A program made the position numbers and the translations under genes. The notes below the pieces were generated by a model, which had not been told where the DNA came from, did not search any database, and worked only from the letters and a program-made list of their open reading frames with translations. From Spirochaetales bacterium (GTDB lineage: Bacteria; Spirochaetota; Spirochaetia; SZUA-6; DRHE01), in NCBI GenBank assembly GCA_016935715.1, contig JAFGQJ010000097.1, positions 1 through 8,370 of the forward strand: DNA of 8,370 nt, read 5' to 3'. Below are positions 1-6,557 of the stretch, piece by piece. Every line of letters starts with the position of its first letter. Within the stretch, counting starts at the first letter, position 1.

Positions 1-370
1 CCAGCAGCAGGTGAACGATCAGGGTCAGCTTCGAAGCGTTTTCCGGCGTGGCTATGCCGGCCAGGCGATCGCGGGTCTTCTCCACCCCCGCGAGGGCCTT
101 GCCGGCCGACTCCCGGCCCTTCTCGGTGAGGGCGTAGTTCTCTCCCTCCCTCACGACCCAGCCTCTGTCCTCCAGCCCCTCGAGATGGCTGCGGAGCCAC
201 TCGCTGAAGTCGACACCCCTGTGTACGCTCTCGGAGTAGAAGCTGCCGAAAAAACCGAAGCGCCGGGTGAAGGCCTGGAACTGCTCCATGATGCCCTCCA
301 CCGTCAGGGGCTTGTCCAGCAGGGTCATGGCGATGCCCCAATTCTCGCCGATGTCCGAATCCCATGCCAT
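1..370 (-). CDS. Winged-helix-like N-terminal domain, probably of a cation-efflux (CDF-type) transporter; 3' part missing
   Basis: The visible 123 residues start at ATG 370-368 and stay open to the window edge, so the C-terminus is missing. Residues about 10-95 are soluble and look like a winged helix: helices around 23-38 and 54-70, then a wing-like strand-turn-strand ending in YALTEKGR (79-86). A charged linker (92-108) leads to SKLTLIVHLLL (113-123), which looks like the start of a membrane helix. From memory, this hydrophobic start following a PE-x-SK linker resembles the first helix of some cation diffusion facilitator proteins that carry an N-terminal regulatory-type domain. The transporter identity is inferred, because the diagnostic membrane part is off the window. 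A purine-rich tract with GAGGG lies just 3 bases before the ATG, a tight but usable ribosome site. The gene follows the B3/B4 gene after 50 bases on the same strand, probably in one operon. Alternative: a stand-alone regulator with a hydrophobic C-terminal helix. Confidence 0.6.
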   Translation of the reverse strand, partial: MAWDSDIGENWGIAMTLLDKPLTVEGIMEQFQAFTRRFGFFGSFYSESVHRGVDFSEWLRSHLEGLEDRGWVVREGENYALTEKGRESAGKALAGVEKTRDRLAGIATPENASKLTLIVHLLL

Positions 371-420
371 GTTCCCTCTTTCCCCTTCCTGCCGCCTGTC
401 GGGGTCGGCGGATCGGTGCC

Positions 421-1119
421 CTAGATATCGAAATCCATCCGCGGGTTACGGGAGCTCAGGATCATCCGCTTTTGCGGATCTCCCCAGAGCGAGCCGATCG
501 CCGCGCCCAGCTCATCCAGCAGGGCGGCAACGTCCCTGCCGGCCTGCTCGTGTACACCCTCGCTGATGATCAATACCTCCCTCGTGCCCGTCTCCACAAT
601 CGATCGCCTGCTCTGGCGGAAGGTCCAGCGGCGGGCGTGGGCATGGCCGGCGCCGTCGGCGAAGATGATCTCCCCCTCATCGGGGTGCTCGATCTCCCCC
701 TGGAAGGAGAGGTACTGTTCGCTGCCTGAGGCATGGCGCACCTCGATGAAGCGGTCGACCCGGGCCAGGTCGAACACGGCCACCGGCAGGGCGTAGGCCA
801 GGGAAGCGGCGTTGCACAGGTCCACCAGCGGGTGGAGCCTGGGCAAGTCATCCTCCCGTTTGAAGCGCCGCAGCAGGGCCTCCGAGGCGGAGCGGTACCT
901 GGTGGGCTTCAGGCCCATCCGGGAATAGACCCGCCGCCAGGCCGCCACCTCCGGCATCTGTCCCTCGGGCTGCTCCTGCAGGCGGTCCCGGGCGCGTCGG
1001 TACCACTGCTCGATGCAGCGCCCGCAGTCGGCGCCGGGCTCGACCCCTTTCACCACCAGCAGCCCGGGAACCAGCTGCGGGTATTGCCGCCAGATTTCGG
1101 GCACATGACGGAAGTACAC
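421..1119 (-). CDS. Solo B3/B4 tRNA-binding/editing-domain protein (COG3382-like)
   Basis: This 232-residue protein is a stand-alone version of the B3/B4 domain of phenylalanyl-tRNA synthetase beta subunit (PF03483 family). In the synthetase that domain hydrolyses mischarged Tyr-tRNA-Phe. The family signature is clear: KPTRYRSASEALLRR (71-85), then LPRLHPLVDLCNAASLAYAL (92-111), the helix-strand core with the conserved pattern P-L-V-D-x-x-N-A-x-S. The C-terminal part (150-185) has the usual short strands and an IVETGT turn. The N-terminal 60 residues are the family's usual extension. The size is normal for the solo family, whose cellular role is not well established; trans-editing or amino-acid binding is an inference. 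The start is GTG at 1119, because no ATG lies upstream in frame before TAG at 1191-1189 and a GGAG site sits 8 bases before it. It is divergent from the hydrolase gene and 50 bases upstream of the next minus-strand gene. Confidence 0.85.
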   Translation of the reverse strand: MYFRHVPEIWRQYPQLVPGLLVVKGVEPGADCGRCIEQWYRRARDRLQEQPEGQMPEVAAWRRVYSRMGLKPTRYRSASEALLRRFKREDDLPRLHPLVDLCNAASLAYALPVAVFDLARVDRFIEVRHASGSEQYLSFQGEIEHPDEGEIIFADGAGHAHARRWTFRQSRRSIVETGTREVLIISEGVHEQAGRDVAALLDELGAAIGSLWGDPQKRMILSSRNPRMDFDI

Positions 1120-1228
1120 GTTCCAGTCTCCGGCACAACGGTAGCACGATCGGCACCGATTTGGGAAGGAGAGCTCAGCGCCCCGGACCTACCCGGCAAC
1201 GTCATCGCGGGCCGCCAGGTCAGGCAGC

Positions 1229-1257
1229 TTTACAGCCGCGGGAATAGCCGGTATAAA
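1229..1257 (+). promoter_or_regulatory. Sigma70-type promoter of the secreted hydrolase gene
   Basis: TTTACA (1229-1234) and TATAAA (1252-1257) each match the -35 and -10 consensus at 5 of 6 positions and are separated by exactly 17 bases. This is an AT-rich island in GC-rich DNA. The predicted transcript would start near 1264, about 10 bases before ATG 1274. The leader would therefore contain little beyond the GGGGAG ribosome site (1263-1268). The rest of the 154-base divergent gap (1120-1273) holds no other clear element apart from the GGAG of the minus-strand gene. Confidence 0.65.
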
Positions 1258-1273
1258 GAGGCGGGGAGTGAAT

Positions 1274-3133
1274 ATGCAGAGCACACGGGCGTTTCGCTGC
1301 CCTTTTCGCCGGATCCTCCTGCTCATGCTCCTCCTGTCGGCCTTCCGCCCGCTGTACGCCCAGGGCACCGGCTACGTCGAAAAGCACTACAGCAAGTCCG
1401 AGCACATGATCCGGATGCGCGACGGCGTGCGCCTGTTCACGGAGGTGTACGTGCCGCGGGATGACTCCCGGCAGTACCCGATCCTGCTCAAGCGCACCCC
1501 CTACGGCCTCGGCACCTACGGAGCGAGCCGCTACAAAGCCACCCTGGGGCCTTCGGAGGCCTTCGGCCGGGAGGGATACATCTTCGCCTACCAGGACATC
1601 CGGGGCAAGTTCCGCTCGGAGGGCAGCTTCGAGCATCACCGCCTCTATACGCCGGACAAAGCCGGTCCCGGGGACATCGATGAGGCGAGCGACGCCTGGG
1701 ACACCATCGAATGGCTGTTGAACAACCTCTGCGGTCACAACGGGAGGGTGGGGATGTGGGGCATCTCCTACCCCGGCTGGCTGGCTGTGATGGCCGCCAT
1801 CGAACCCCACGCCGCGCTCAAGGCGGTCTCTCCCCAGGGAAGTCCGGGGGACCAGTGGATCGGGGATGATTACTACCACAACGGAGCGTTTCGCCTGATG
1901 TACGCCTTCGACTGGACCTGGCAGTGCGCCCAGGTTCGGGAGCAACCGACGGAGCGTGAAGTAGGGCCGTTCGACTACGGAACCGACGACGGCTACCGTT
2001 TCTTCCTCGATCTCGGCCCAATATCCAATGTGAACGAACGGTATTTTCACGGCCGGATCCCGATGTGGAACGAGCTGATCGAGCACTGGAGCTACGACGG
2101 GTACTGGCAGGCCAAGAACGTGCTCAAAGACCTGAACGGCATCCGCATCCCGGTGCTCAACGTGGTCGGCTGGTTCGACGCGGAGGACTTCTATGGACCG
2201 CTGGGCATCTACGCGGCGATCGAGCGTACCACGCCGTCGAACCGCAACTATCTCGTCGCCGGTCCATGGGGCCACGGCGGCTGGGCGTACAGCTCCGGAG
2301 AGCGCCTGGGCAGCATCCGCTTCGGTTCCGATACGGCGGACACCTACAGGAGGCAGGTGGAGCTGCCCTTCTTCAATTTCTTTCTCAAAAACGAGGGGAA
2401 CCCGGATCTGCCGGAGGCGTTCGTGTTCGAAACCGGAGCCAACGCCTGGCGCTCCTACGACTCCTGGCCTCCCCGGGAGGCGCAGACCCGCAGACTCTAC
2501 CTGCAGCCCGAGGGGGGTCTTTCCTTTCGCAGGCCTTCCGCGGGACAGTCACGGGAATCCTTCGACTCCTTCCTCAGCGATCCGGCCGATCCCGTGCCCT
2601 ACACCACGGAGAAGCGCACCACCCAGGGACACCTGTGGATGGTGGAGGATCAGCGCTTCGCCGCCGCCCGGCCGGACGTGCTGGTCTACCACAGCGAGGC
2701 GCTCGACCGGGAGGTGCGCATCGCCGGGCCGGTGATCGCCGACCTGTACGTGTCCACGACGGGCAGCGACGCGGACTGGGTGGTGAAGCTCATCGACGTG
2801 TGCCCGGACGGTTTCCAGATGCTCCTGGCCGCAGACGTGCTGCGCGGCAAGTTTCGCGACAGCCCCTCCCGGCCCCGGCCCATAGTTCCAGGCCGGGTCA
2901 CCCGCATCCGCTTCAGCCTGCTGGACAAGCACCATACCTTTCTCGAGGGGCATCGGATCATGGTGCAGATTCACAGCAGCTGGTTTCCCCTCATAGACAG
3001 GAATCCCCAGACCTTCCTGCCCATCCCAGAGGCCGTTGCGGAGGATTTTCACAGCGCGACGCACCGGGTCTACCACAACCCCCTCCATCCCTCCTCCCTC
3101 ATCGTGCCGCTCCTGGAACACGGTCCGCAGTAG
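1274..3133 (+). CDS. Secreted alpha/beta hydrolase of the CocE/S15 family, alpha-amino-acid ester hydrolase type
   Basis: A 619-residue serine hydrolase. Residues 1-29 form a signal peptide: basic start, LLLMLLL core, probable cleavage after LYA, so the enzyme acts outside the cytoplasm. The alpha/beta-hydrolase domain carries the nucleophile in GISYPG (Ser165), the acid in GWFD (Asp302) and the histidine in GPWGHGG (His334), which is the CocE-family triad. The C-terminal third (about 400-615) matches the beta-sandwich typical of X-Pro dipeptidyl-peptidase C-terminal domains. Asp199, Glu304 and Asp305 fall where alpha-amino-acid ester hydrolases carry the acidic cluster that binds the substrate's alpha-amino group: 34 residues after the serine, and 2 and 3 after the catalytic Asp. 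That favours esters or amides of alpha-amino acids, including some beta-lactams, over cocaine-like esters; the physiological substrate is unknown. ATG 1274 is preferred over GTG 1268 because GGGGAG lies 5 bases before it and the promoter leaves almost no leader for the GTG. No terminator is visible after the stop. Confidence 0.9.
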   Translation: MQSTRAFRCPFRRILLLMLLLSAFRPLYAQGTGYVEKHYSKSEHMIRMRDGVRLFTEVYVPRDDSRQYPILLKRTPYGLGTYGASRYKATLGPSEAFGREGYIFAYQDIRGKFRSEGSFEHHRLYTPDKAGPGDIDEASDAWDTIEWLLNNLCGHNGRVGMWGISYPGWLAVMAAIEPHAALKAVSPQGSPGDQWIGDDYYHNGAFRLMYAFDWTWQCAQVREQPTEREVGPFDYGTDDGYRFFLDLGPISNVNERYFHGRIPMWNELIEHWSYDGYWQAKNVLKDLNGIRIPVLNVVGWFDAEDFYGPLGIYAAIERTTPSNRNYLVAGPWGHGGWAYSSGERLGSIRFGSDTADTYRRQVELPFFNFFLKNEGNPDLPEAFVFETGANAWRSYDSWPPREAQTRRLYLQPEGGLSFRRPSAGQSRESFDSFLSDPADPVPYTTEKRTTQGHLWMVEDQRFAAARPDVLVYHSEALDREVRIAGPVIADLYVSTTGSDADWVVKLIDVCPDGFQMLLAADVLRGKFRDSPSRPRPIVPGRVTRIRFSLLDKHHTFLEGHRIMVQIHSSWFPLIDRNPQTFLPIPEAVAEDFHSATHRVYHNPLHPSSLIVPLLEHGPQ

Positions 3134-3190
3134 CGCACGCACCGCTCGGCACGGGTCCATGCAGCATCAGCGATCTCGCGGATTGCCGTA

Positions 3191-3220
3191 TTGCTCAGCC
3201 GGCCGCTTGGACAGTAGAAT
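3191..3220 (+). promoter_or_regulatory. Possible weak promoter of the phosphorylase gene
   Basis: TAGAAT (3215-3220) matches the -10 consensus at 5 of 6 positions. TTGCTC (3191-3196) is only a half-match to -35, with an 18-base spacer. A transcript would start near 3227, just at the AGGAGA ribosome site (3227-3232), repeating the very short leader predicted for the hydrolase gene. The rest of the 104-base gap (3134-3237) shows no convincing terminator hairpin, so read-through from the hydrolase gene is also possible. Confidence 0.35.
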
Positions 3221-3237
3221 GGCCCGAGGAGAAGCGA

Positions 3238-5775
3238 ATGCAGACAGTTTCGTTCATCGTAAAACCGAACATTCCCGAAAGGCTGAAACCGCTGGAGGAG
3301 ATGGCCAACAATCTCTGGTTGAGCTGGAACTTCGAGGCGGTCCAGCTGTTCATGCGCCTGGACTACGACGTCTGGCTCGAGTCGCGACAGAATCCCGCCA
3401 GAACCCTCGGCCGGGTGTCCCAGGCCAGGCTGGAGGAGATCGCCCGGGACAGCTCCTTTCTCGCGGCCATGGACGCGGTGTACGCGGAGTATCAGAAATA
3501 TCTCCAGCGGGAGCGCTGGTACAAGGGCGACGGCCGGGACGTGGTCGCCTATTTTTCCATGGAATACGGCCTGGACGTGAGCCTGCCCATCTACTCGGGG
3601 GGCCTGGGCGTTCTCTCGGGGGACCATCTGAAGACCGCCTCGGATCTGGGCCTGCCCCTGGTGGGGGTCGGGCTGCTGTACCGGCAGGGCTATTTCCAGC
3701 AGTACCTCAACCCCGACGGCTTCCAGCAGGAGTTCTATCCGGAAAACGACTGGTACACCATGCCGGTGCACCTCCTGAGCAACGATCAGGGACAGCCGGT
3801 CACGATCAGCGTCGACATAGGCCCGGACACCGTGACGGCCCAGGTGTGGGAGGTGCGGGTCGGCAATACGCCGCTGTATCTCCTGGACAGCAACATAGAG
3901 ACCAACCCCCCAAGGGACCGGGAGATCACCGCCACTCTGTACGGGGGAGACGAGGACATGCGCATCCGCCAGGAGATCCTCCTGGGCATCGGCGGAATCC
4001 GCGCCCTGAAAGCCCTGGATCTGAATCCGGCGGTGACCCACATGAACGAGGGGCATTCCGCCTTCCTGGGGCTGGAACGTATCCGCGCGCTGATCCAGGA
4101 TCGAAAGATGAGCTTCTCCGAAGCTCACCAGGCGGTCTGGCCCGCCAACATCTTCACCACCCACACGCCGGTGCCGGCGGGCAATGAGCGTTTCCAGGTG
4201 GATCTGATGGCCGGATATTTCAAGGGCTTTGCCGAGCAGCTGGGGCTGTCCTGGAAGGAGTTCCTGGGCCTGGGCAGGGAAAACCCGGACAACGAGCAGG
4301 AGAGCTTCTGCATGACCGTTCTGGCGCTGAAGCTGGCCGCGCATGCCAACGGGGTCAGCAGGCTGCACGGCAACACCAGCCGCCGCATGTGGCGGAATCT
4401 ATGGCCGGAGCTGCCCGTGGAGGAGATTCCCATTAGGAGCATCACCAACGGGGTCCATCCCCGTACGTGGATCTCCCACAACATGATCGACCTGCTGGAT
4501 CGCTACCTGGGACCCCAGTTCCAGGAGAATCCCGCGGATTTCGAGGTCTGGAAACACATGGACCGCATATCCGACGAGGAGCTGTTCCGCACCCATGAGC
4601 GCCGCAGGGAGCGGCTGGTGGCCTTCGTGAGGCAACGTTTGCGCCATCAGCTCCAGCGTAGGGGATTCCCCGAGGCGGAGATCCAGATGGCGGAGGACGT
4701 GCTGTCCCCCTATACCCTGACCATCAGCTTCGCCCGCCGCTTCGCAACCTACAAGAGGGCCAACCTGCTGCTCCGGGACCCGGATCGGCTGATCAGGCTT
4801 CTGACCGACGTCGAGCGGCCCATCCAGCTGATCTTCGCCGGCAAGGCCCATCCCCACGATCTGAAGGGGAAGGAGCTCATCCGGGAGCTGATCCATTTTG
4901 CCCAGGATCCTCAGCTGCGCAGCCAGATCGTTTTCCTGGAGGACTACGACATGACCATCGCCCGATATCTGAATTCGGGCAGCGACGTCTGGCTGAACAC
5001 GCCGCGCCGGCCCCTCGAGGCCAGCGGCACCAGCGGAATGAAGGCGGCGATGAACGGCGTGCTCAACCTCTCGATTCTGGACGGCTGGTGGGACGAGATC
5101 TACAGCCCGGAGTGCGGCTGGGCAATCGGCAGCGGCGAGGAGTACGAGGACCAGGAGCTGCAGGACGAGATCGAAAGCAAGGCTGTGTACGATCTGCTCG
5201 AACGGGAGATCGTCCCCCTGTTCTACACGAGGGGACGCGACGGCCTTCCCCGCCCATGGGTGAAGCGCATGAAGGCGGCGATGTCCGAGGTGGGCAGGGT
5301 GATGAACAGCCACCGCATGCTCATCGAGTACTCGCAGCACTTCTACCTCCCGGCCCTCGAGAAAGCGAAGTCATTCCTCGCCGAGGAGTATTCCTCTGCC
5401 AGGGAGATCGCAGCCTACCTGCAGAGGCTGAAGAAATCCTGGGCCCAGGTGAAGGTGGGGAGCCTTTCGGGCCCCGAGCGGAGCATGTACAAGATCGGGG
5501 ACAAAGTCGAGGTGACGGTCAGGATCAATCTCGGGGGGCTTTCGCCGCAGGAGCTGAGGGTCGAGCTGTACTTCGGCACCATCTCCTCCTCGGGGCCGAT
5601 CGAGGATGCCCGCAGCGTGGAAATGGTCCCCCAGTCCGACGGCCGCTCCACCGTGGAGTACCGCGGACAGATCGAGTGCGCGGTAACCGGACGGCAGGGC
5701 TACACGGTTCGACTGCTGCCCAAGCACCCCGCCCTGGTGCATCCCTACGTGCCCGGGTTCATCCGCTGGGCCTGA
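3238..5775 (+). CDS. glgP: Alpha-glucan (glycogen/maltodextrin) phosphorylase, short GlgP family
   Basis: Releases glucose-1-phosphate from the non-reducing ends of alpha-1,4-glucans, using pyridoxal phosphate and inorganic phosphate; cytoplasmic, glycosyltransferase family 35. The protein has 845 residues. It opens with the DUF3417-type N-terminal domain (about 1-105, with NNLWLSWN) typical of the short, non-allosteric bacterial/archaeal alpha-glucan phosphorylases, not the MalP/muscle type. Catalytic landmarks are present: the glycine loop GGLGVLSGDHLK (121-132), NEGHSAF (270-276), TNGVHPRTW, the phosphate-contacting Arg501 and Lys506 in RRFATYKR, and the cofactor lysine Lys602 in EASGTSGMKAAMNG. 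The C-terminal 110 residues are beta-rich and end in FIRWA, as usual for this subfamily. The reading frame is open far upstream of ATG 3238, but that part lies inside the hydrolase gene and is not protein-like. ATG 3238 has AGGAGA 5 bases before it. It converges on the DUF554 gene with only 10 bases between stop codons. Confidence 0.96.
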   Translation: MQTVSFIVKPNIPERLKPLEEMANNLWLSWNFEAVQLFMRLDYDVWLESRQNPARTLGRVSQARLEEIARDSSFLAAMDAVYAEYQKYLQRERWYKGDGRDVVAYFSMEYGLDVSLPIYSGGLGVLSGDHLKTASDLGLPLVGVGLLYRQGYFQQYLNPDGFQQEFYPENDWYTMPVHLLSNDQGQPVTISVDIGPDTVTAQVWEVRVGNTPLYLLDSNIETNPPRDREITATLYGGDEDMRIRQEILLGIGGIRALKALDLNPAVTHMNEGHSAFLGLERIRALIQDRKMSFSEAHQAVWPANIFTTHTPVPAGNERFQVDLMAGYFKGFAEQLGLSWKEFLGLGRENPDNEQESFCMTVLALKLAAHANGVSRLHGNTSRRMWRNLWPELPVEEIPIRSITNGVHPRTWISHNMIDLLDRYLGPQFQENPADFEVWKHMDRISDEELFRTHERRRERLVAFVRQRLRHQLQRRGFPEAEIQMAEDVLSPYTLTISFARRFATYKRANLLLRDPDRLIRLLTDVERPIQLIFAGKAHPHDLKGKELIRELIHFAQDPQLRSQIVFLEDYDMTIARYLNSGSDVWLNTPRRPLEASGTSGMKAAMNGVLNLSILDGWWDEIYSPECGWAIGSGEEYEDQELQDEIESKAVYDLLEREIVPLFYTRGRDGLPRPWVKRMKAAMSEVGRVMNSHRMLIEYSQHFYLPALEKAKSFLAEEYSSAREIAAYLQRLKKSWAQVKVGSLSGPERSMYKIGDKVEVTVRINLGGLSPQELRVELYFGTISSSGPIEDARSVEMVPQSDGRSTVEYRGQIECAVTGRQGYTVRLLPKHPALVHPYVPGFIRWA

Positions 5776-5792
5776 GGCCTGCACCTCAGCCC
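5768..5792. terminator. Hairpin between convergent genes, possible bidirectional terminator
   Basis: CTGAGG (5772-5777) and CCTCAG (5784-5789) are perfect inverted arms around a 6-base loop. They extend to GGG (5768-5770) and CCC (5790-5792) across a bulged C. Each arm contains one gene's stop codon: TGA 5773-5775 of the phosphorylase and the TGA of the DUF554 gene read from 5788-5786. There is no T-run on either side, so it is not a canonical intrinsic terminator. A role in mRNA 3'-end stability is as likely. Confidence 0.4.
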
Positions 5793-6490
5793 ACGGCGAA
5801 GGGAAGGAGCGGCTCCAGGGCGATCAGGCCGATGGTAACCAGCAGGGCCGGGATGTAGTTCGCCGTCTTCAGCTTGCTGAGGCCCAGCAGGTTCAGACCG
5901 ATCATGATGACCAGAACCCCGCCGATGGCGGTGAGCTCGTTGAGAAGCAGCTCATTGACGAGGGGCTGGAGCACTCCGGCCAGCAGGGTGATCCCCCCCT
6001 GATAGACGAGAATCGTGATCGCACTGAAGGCTACGCCGACGCCCATGGCCGCGGTCAGCATGATGGCCATGAATCCGTCCATGACCGACTTGGTGAGGAT
6101 CAGGTCGTAGTTCCTCTCGGCCCCGGCCTTGAACGCTCCCACCAGGGTCATGGCCCCGACGCAGAAGATGACCGAGGCGTTGAGGAATCCCCCGGCGAAA
6201 TCCTTGCCCGTCTCTTTCTGAGCGAAGCGCTTTTTGAGGAACTCACCGAAGCGCAGGATCCCCCCCTCGATGTTCCACCACTCTCCCAGTATCCCGCCGG
6301 CTATCAGAGCCAGGGCCATGAACACGATGCGCGTGGTGACCAGCCCCATCTTGATGCCGAGGATCATGGAGATCATGCCGGCCCCGACGTACACGACCCG
6401 CTTGAAGGATTCGCTGATCCGGGTGTGCAGGATCAGGCCGATCAGGGACCCGACGATGACCGTGGCGCAGTTGACGAACGTGGCAATCAT
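5786..6490 (-). CDS. DUF554 family integral membrane protein (YqgA/YdfK-like)
   Basis: A 234-residue, very hydrophobic protein with about seven membrane segments (roughly 4-24, 31-50, 53-70, 103-123, 137-160, 187-207 and 211-231). One long cytoplasmic-type charged stretch, EFLKKRFAQKETGKD, falls near 82-96. The opening MIATFVNCATVIVGSLIGL, the glycines in the second and third helices, and the FCVGAMTLVGAF segment are characteristic of DUF554 (PF04474). Length matches the family, which includes Escherichia coli YqgA; its transport substrate or function is not established. ATG 6490 is the only good start: an in-frame TAG lies just three codons upstream. No Shine-Dalgarno sequence precedes it; the upstream bases read CCATCACC. 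A promoter whose -10 ends 8 bases before the ATG suggests a leaderless message. It is divergent from the small exported-protein gene. Confidence 0.92.
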   Translation of the reverse strand: MIATFVNCATVIVGSLIGLILHTRISESFKRVVYVGAGMISMILGIKMGLVTTRIVFMALALIAGGILGEWWNIEGGILRFGEFLKKRFAQKETGKDFAGGFLNASVIFCVGAMTLVGAFKAGAERNYDLILTKSVMDGFMAIMLTAAMGVGVAFSAITILVYQGGITLLAGVLQPLVNELLLNELTAIGGVLVIMIGLNLLGLSKLKTANYIPALLVTIGLIALEPLLPFAVG

Positions 6491-6498
6491 GGTGATGG

Positions 6499-6527
6499 AC
6501 TATAACGGATTTGCCGGGGATTGAAAA
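6499..6527 (-). promoter_or_regulatory. Promoter of the DUF554 gene, leaderless configuration
   Basis: On the minus strand, TTTTCA (6527-6522, 4 of 6 matches to -35) is followed after 17 bases by TATAGT (6504-6499, 5 of 6 matches to -10). The -10 ends 8 bases before the ATG at 6490, so transcription would begin at or within about 3 bases of the start codon. Its -35 lies on the same bases as the -35 of the opposite-facing promoter. Confidence 0.5.
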
Positions 6528-6550
6528 GGTAAAAACTCACGTCTTATAAT
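6521..6550 (+). promoter_or_regulatory. Strong promoter of the exported-protein/aroDE operon, leaderless configuration
   Basis: TTGAAA (6521-6526, 5 of 6 matches to -35), an 18-base spacer and a perfect TATAAT (6545-6550) make the best sigma70-type promoter in the window. The A of ATG 6558 is the eighth base after the -10, so the start codon coincides with the expected transcription start. The ATG at 6549-6551 overlaps the end of the -10 box and would not be transcribed. Confidence 0.7.
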
Positions 6551-6557
6551 GCGCGGG

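Noticed and set aside
1268..1273. GTG 1268 as the start of the hydrolase
   Set aside because: It would leave a leader of about 4 bases from the predicted start site and lies within the GGGGAG ribosome site of ATG 1274. It adds only two residues.
733..1464. A 243-codon plus-strand open frame spanning the divergent gap
   Set aside because: It is antisense to the B3/B4 gene and then out of frame with the hydrolase gene, crossing a clear promoter. There is no protein-family signal.
1220..2275. A 351-codon minus-strand open frame across the hydrolase gene
   Set aside because: It is antisense to a gene with clear family motifs, has no recognisable domain, and shows the His/Val/Pro-rich composition typical of antisense frames in GC-rich DNA.
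2065..3237. An apparent extension of about 391 residues at the N-terminus of the phosphorylase, in the same frame
   Set aside because: It overlaps the end of the hydrolase gene in another frame and its composition is Arg/Gly/Pro-rich shadow sequence. The family normally begins at the residue encoded at 3238, which has a good ribosome site.
3134..3237. An intrinsic terminator after the hydrolase gene
   Set aside because: No GC-rich hairpin followed by a T-run could be found. The short complementary bits seen are no more than expected in GC-rich DNA.
3070..4368. A 432-codon minus-strand open frame across the start of the phosphorylase gene
   Set aside because: It is an antisense shadow of glgP coding sequence, with no family motifs and low-complexity composition.
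6549..6557. ATG 6549 as the start of the small exported protein
   Set aside because: Its A and T are the last two bases of a perfect TATAAT box, so it lies upstream of the expected transcription start. ATG 6558 gives a normal signal peptide.
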